Source: Warburgia ugandensis (Eukaryota; Streptophyta; Magnoliopsida; Canellales; Canellaceae). Taken from it: a stretch of 64,000 nt of DNA. The position numbers and the translations under genes were made by a program. Shown piece after piece: positions 59,975 to 64,000 of the stretch (the first letter of the stretch is position 1; every line of letters begins with the position of its first letter). A model generated the notes under the pieces. The model had not been told where the DNA came from, did not search any database, and saw nothing but the letters and a program-made list of their open reading frames with translations. Where the stretch lies: the NCBI GenBank assembly GCA_035236585.1, contig CP141139.1, positions 40,433,217 through 40,497,216 of the forward strand, in the 5' to 3' direction.

Positions 59975-60395
59975 AGAAGTGATGTATGAGGCTTTTTAAC
60001 CAAGCCTCAAAGTAAGACTCCCTCTCAATTATCTCATTTAACCCAATTAAGTCATTACTATATTAAGAAATGATAAAGTGAGACTCTTTAACCAAGCTTC
60101 AAAGTGAGTCTTCCCCTTAGCTTGCTATGTGTCCCATTTAACAACAATAAATGGTTAGTGCATGCAACCATTGAAAGGAAATTACCTAGAGTGAGTGGTT
60201 AAATGTGACACATAGTAGCTTGAGAGTGAGAATCAACTTGAGGCTTGGTTAAAGAGCCTCAATTTATCATTTCCCTAGTAGTATTTTACCAATCAAAGGC
60301 ACTTAACTAAAGTCTAGAGTTAAATTGGACATATGGCAAGTTGAGAGGGAGCCTCACTTTAAGTCTTGGTTGAAGAGCCTCATTTTAGCACTTCC
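59975..60395. mobile_element. MITE with inverted ends, holding a nested related MITE
   Basis: The left arm, starting GAAGTGATGTATGAGGCT and running through TTTAACCAAGCCTCAAAGT, matches the reverse complement of the right arm, which ends CCTCATTTTAGCACTTCC. Arms are about 75 bases with roughly four in five bases paired. It carries no coding sequence. Long arms recall Mutator-like MITEs, but no clear target duplication was found, so the superfamily is open. Confidence 0.75.
60067..60273. mobile_element. Inner MITE, 207 bp
   Basis: The left arm, GAAATGATAAAGTGAGACTC and onward to CCCATTTAAC, pairs with the right arm, GTTAAATGTGACACATAG to TTTATCATTTC. The arms are about 75 bases, similar in sequence to the outer MITE (both share CTCTTTAACCAAGC and CTATGTGTC-type parts), so a copy of the same family lies inside the first. 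Confidence 0.82.
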
Positions 60396-60883
60396 ATAAT
60401 TCTTTTGTGATGGACCCACTTAGATGAACGACCCAACTCTTTCACTTGCTAATGATTCAATCTCCAAGTCCTCTTTAATTGGCAAATTCTTCCTCCCCCT
60501 CACAGACAGCTTTCCGTTGAGAAAAAACTGGCTGCTCAACTTTAAATTTTTTTAGTGATCAAGTAGTTCATCAAATTTGAGCTGTACTAGAAGTGTGGTC
60601 TATGAAGAAGCCTTCCATTGGGCAAAAAAAATAAATACATGTTAAGCTCACTATTTTTCATATATCCAAGCCGTTCAACTGATTTGTGGTTTTCCCGGAT
60701 ACCAATAATCTCACCAATTTCACACCTTGGGACCGTGCTTCTTGGACCTTTTTATGGTTATATAAATTGGACGGTAAAATGCTTAAATCGTCCATTTCAC
60801 AGCCCCGCATAATCCAACAGATGAGTTTCTTGGTAGGCAGACCATCCTATACAGCTCAAATCATTCGATATCTACCGGCTTGG

Positions 60884-60885
<2 letters not shown>

Positions 60886-60957
<72 letters not shown>
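60886..60957. repeat. Compound (TA)n(CA)n microsatellite
   Basis: About 30 TA units followed by about 6 CA units, a typical compound tract. Confidence 0.97.
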
Positions 60958-61032
60958 ATAAGCTGCTTTAACCAATCAAGGAGCACTTTTTCCCAATGAA
61001 AAGCAACCAAGACGCGAAAAATCCTCCTCCAC

Positions 61033-61035
<3 letters not shown>

Positions 61036-61064
<29 letters not shown>
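61036..61064. repeat. (CT)n microsatellite, about 14 units
   Basis: A pure CT run of 29 bases, 80 bases after the TA/CA tract. Confidence 0.95.
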
Positions 61065-61067
<3 letters not shown>

Positions 61068-61917
61068 CATGCTGCCAGCCATGCGACGAAGTACACCGTG
61101 TGAATACTACATCAACATGAGCTGTCAGCGTATTAGAATCTCTCCAAAAAGGCAAGTAAAAAAGGGCCACTTTCTTTATAAAACAACCGACTAATAATAC
61201 TCTTGATGGGCATCGAAGACTTAATCTCGACCTGCAATGCACAAGCCCACGACCTTGGCACCTAGAACCTGCAACCCGAGAAAATTGAGTATGTTACGCG
61301 TGGTTGACCATAGCATTTTAAGCAAAAATAAAGCAAAACCAGCAATTTTGATGCTATGCTTACCTGTGATTACACGTCTTGGGGAATCTCATTTCAATTT
61401 GTTCTCCGCTACAGGTCAACTGCAGCGATATGCTAATCAAAGGATTTCCACCCGGTCTCAATAATCCAACGGTGCACATCAGATCGAGTTTTCTCCATAA
61501 GTGGGTCCCAGCCTACTGACAAGTCCAAGATGATCATGCAAGTCGAGGCCCATGTGTTACGGTTCCGCATTTGCAGCACACGAATTTAACCAAAGTACCC
61601 ACTTCATTTTATTTTATTTTTTCCCTTACAACGAACAACTATGAAGCAAACTACCTTCATGAAGCAAACTATCGAATATATAATTCTAATTCCTAATTCT
61701 GATTAAAATCTCTCCAATAAGAGAAAAATTATATCTTGAACCTCCGAGCACTTTAATTATCACACAAATTCAGTAAATCTAGGATTGTTCGTTGCAGAAA
61801 CAATGGATCTCATCTAATTGAAGAATTTTTCTCATATATATACCGTAAAGTTTCACCAAAATCTCACATGGCCCCCATGTTTCAAACTAGTTGACTTGAG
61901 GTCTCCAGGATACGTTT

Positions 61918-62177
61918 CAAACGGAGGACTTAAGGTCTCCATGGTACGTTATGTGTCTCTCGATAAGTTCGCCCTTAATGGCATGATGTTTTAAATCAAA
62001 GGCCATAAGGAACCCCTTTTCTATGATCTTCTTCCTTGAGCCTGTGAGAAGAAGACGATGAACATGGAAGTAATGGCACTGAAATCCAACTTCCGTAGGT
62101 TGCACCATTTTCAATCTCTTCACGTGTTCCTGCATTTTTCTCTTGTACCTCTCCTTCACTCCACAGTCATGATAGAC
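61918..62177 (-). CDS. Possible exon of an unidentified gene
   Basis: On the minus strand an 86-codon open stretch begins right after TATTACAG, a good 3' splice site following T-rich intron-like DNA, and runs to a stop at 61,918. It is rich in Lys, Arg and His (for example RYKRKMQEHVKRLKMVQP and GSRKKIIEKGFLMAFDLKHH). I do not recognise the family, and there is no signal peptide or membrane segment in it. A matching 5' exon could not be fixed: the open frame at 62,287-62,658 on the same strand lies partly antisense to a lectin pseudogene and has no good 5' splice site. It may be a real last exon, a relic, or chance. Confidence 0.25.
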
Positions 62178-62493
62178 CTGTAATACCATAAATATAGCAA
62201 CCAAATGATCAACCAGAAAATGGGTAATCAACAAAGAACTAATAACTTGGGAATATTGATATCTGTACTCCTGTTTAAGAACATTTCTAGTTTAGGCTGC
62301 CATTATTGACAAGAACTGTTTCTGGGGATAGGAGGCGTGTGTAAATTTGACGGTTGCTTAGGTAATTAAACCTCCAAAATCTTCTCCTTTCAAAGATCTT
62401 AACTCTGTAATCAGTAAGATGTTCTACCATTTCTTTTTTCAACTTTCTTAGTTGTCTATCATCGCTTGCAAGGTAATAGTAGTTAGCACTCTG

Positions 62494-62847
62494 TTTTTCT
62501 CGTTCTCCAAAGCTTTTCCTTTCTCCACCGTAGCTGAATACCCCAAACTCGGTGGCCATGGCCTCGCCTTCACAATCACCCCCGCAGAAGAGCTCTGTAG
62601 GGGCCTCCCACGTCAGTATAGTGGCCTCAAACTCTAGCGACACGGGAAATTTCTCCAACCATGTTTTCGCAGTTGAATTCAGTACAATTCAAGACTCCGA
62701 ATTCGAAGATATCAACAATAACCATGTTGGAATCGATATCAATGCTTTACAGTCGAATAAATCTGCTACCGTGAACTGAAAATCTCCACAGAAGGATTCC
62801 ACGATAAAGAACTTCTCGTATTGGGCGGCTTGGGCGTCGGAATTTAG
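62494..62847 (+). pseudogene. L-type lectin receptor kinase pseudogene (lectin domain joined to kinase start)
   Basis: Relic of a host gene for a plasma-membrane receptor kinase with an extracellular legume-lectin domain. At 62,494-62,634 one frame reads [20 protein letters not shown], then [14 protein letters not shown] and LPRQYSGL, typical of the lectin domain. About six residues (the usual FVFAI-type strand) are missing between FST and VAEYP. A one-base frame change near 62,629 moves to the frame reading [20 protein letters not shown], then [20 protein letters not shown], the metal-binding region of the lectin. From 62,764 a third frame reads [18 protein letters not shown] and GGLGVG, ending at a TAG (62,845): the start of the LecRK kinase domain with its Gly-rich loop. 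The rest of the lectin domain, the transmembrane segment and most of the kinase are missing, so an internal deletion has joined the two. Clearly non-functional. Confidence 0.85.
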
Positions 62848-64000
62848 TTCAGTAACCAAGGCTGGTGCCCGAGAAGAGAAGACCTGAAAGACAATAATTC
62901 CCTCCTAACCTTGTTACGAGAATTAAGGCAATTCTCATTACACGGACTCTCACGAGAACACACTTATAGTTTCGTACAGTCTTAAAGGGATCCATTTTAT
63001 TGATGAAGCCTTGCTGTGGGACTTTTGTCCAACATTAGTGTACACATATGAAAAAAAATCAATATTTAAACATTGTGGTAACAAAAATCAACGGTTTACA
63101 TTTTCCCAATTAAATCTTAAATACGGCATTAAAGTCTAAAAATGTTCAATTAAGACAGAGTTAAAGTCGACGGAATGGGCTTGCATTAATTGCAGTTAAA
63201 TAAACCCCCCTTATCTGCCAGATTCAGGGATTCCATTACACGAAGTGGCAGCTGTTGGCCCGTATTTGTTACTCTTGGGCAGGTAAGCGTCTTCTTTTAG
63301 CATTTTAATTACAATGGATGCTCTGCACAAACACTTAAACCTATCTTTGCCATATGACACTTGTATGGAGAGCAGAAGGCAATAGACAAGCTTACAAATT
63401 AGACAAAGGAATCCAAGCCAATAACGGCCTAAATCTTTATTTATTAGTGTCTAGGGAGGAGATACCATAATTTACTATGGCCCACCATTGAGTAGCTACA
63501 TTTGGACAGGAACATATCACAACCATCCGATTAAAGACAGTAGCCACAACTACGTAACTATGAAGCAATTCCCTCCCATCTGATCAATGGGTTGCGAAGA
63601 AACGATGGACACAACCGACAGTTTGTTTCTCTGGAGTAAGGTGAATGTGAATTTGAATTTGGTTTGTCTGTGACGTGGGACCCAGATGTGCTCCAATCAG
63701 TGAGTGCCGACAAAATTTGTAACACATGATAGTACCCTTTAGCTAGAAACGTCTTGCCAGATCCTAAACCTTTGCCCTTATTTACTCTCTCTCGTCTTAA
63801 AAATGTTAAAAAGGTAACCTATTTTTCCTTAATAACAGGCGGGATTTCTCTTAAAAGCTTTCTCCGTTTTCCAAACTACCCTCCGGTTCCCACAAAAAGT
63901 ACATGGGTTCTCGTGTGTTGTTTGGGCGTGTTGAGTAGCGCACCGATTTATAACCCCCTAAAAACTAGATATGAACCCTATGATAATTTAGTACTAGATA
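62848..64000. other. Intergenic stretch, no gene recognised
   Basis: No coding segment, RNA gene or long repeat recognised on either strand. Moderate AT content with few simple repeats, in contrast to the transposon-filled region to the left. Decayed remains of the rest of the receptor-kinase gene could be here but were not seen. Confidence 0.5.

Larger units (their letters stand above)
60396..61917. other. Gene-flanking DNA with microsatellites, no gene recognised
   Basis: No coding signal that I trust. It contains a TA/CA run (60,886-60,957) and a CT run (61,036-61,064). Open frames here either read through the repeats or overlap each other on both strands. The base composition is less AT-rich than the transposon-filled part, which fits proximity to a host gene. 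Confidence 0.5.

Noticed and set aside
62287-62658. 123-codon open frame on the minus strand
   Set aside because: Its upstream third is antisense to the clear lectin sequence on the plus strand, and no good 5' splice site links it to the possible exon at 61,918-62,177. I could not support it as a gene.

Overview
This window is nuclear DNA of a flowering plant. The evidence is a CACTA (En/Spm) transposon with plant-type TNP2 and Transposase_24/Ulp1 genes, Athila-like and chromovirus-like Ty3/gypsy elements, a plant RTE-clade LINE, and a broken L-type lectin receptor kinase. The species cannot be fixed from the sequence; a dicot or magnoliid with a repeat-rich genome fits. There are no operons, CRISPR arrays or tRNA/rRNA genes, and no host gene that looks intact.

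Left third (1-17,475): CACTA DNA transposon territory. A Transposase_24 fragment (1-870) is followed by an array of short palindromes (890-1,530) of the kind found just inside CACTA ends, and by two long CT microsatellites. A second, larger element follows: palindrome array (2,398-2,590), decayed TNP2 transposase (3,038-6,370), insertions and duplications (6,480-12,260, including a solo LTR with an exact target duplication at 8,752-11,258), a second gene joining Transposase_24 to a Ulp1-type cysteine protease (12,700-14,318), and a terminal palindrome array (15,415-15,965). A third partial Ulp1 copy lies at 16,561-17,240.

Middle (17,480-48,260): one old Athila-like element on the minus strand, pulled apart by later insertions. 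Its RT, protease, gag, leader and 5' LTR can be followed from about 18,260 to 48,260. Three elements sit inside it: a non-coding LARD-like LTR element (19,975-28,980, target duplication GGTGG), a plus-strand chromovirus-like Ty3/gypsy element (about 31,863-42,709) whose LTRs carry a minisatellite, and a solo LTR (44,988-48,124, flanked by AAAAA) in the Athila LTR.

Right (48,380-59,510): an RTE-clade LINE split in two by an LTR of 51,147-59,218 (target duplication CCAAT), which itself holds the 3' part of a second Athila-like element (54,275 to about 58,740). This gives an insertion order of LINE, then LTR, then Athila.

Right flank (59,511-64,000): the least repeat-laden part. It holds a MITE nested in a related MITE (59,975-60,395), AT/CA and CT microsatellites, one unidentified possible exon on the minus strand (61,918-62,177), and a host pseudogene in which a legume-lectin domain runs directly into the start of a kinase domain (62,494-62,847).

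Identifications come from reading translations by eye against remembered family sequences; no database search or alignment was run. Boundaries given to the base are those where both element ends and the flanking duplication can be read; the rest are approximate.
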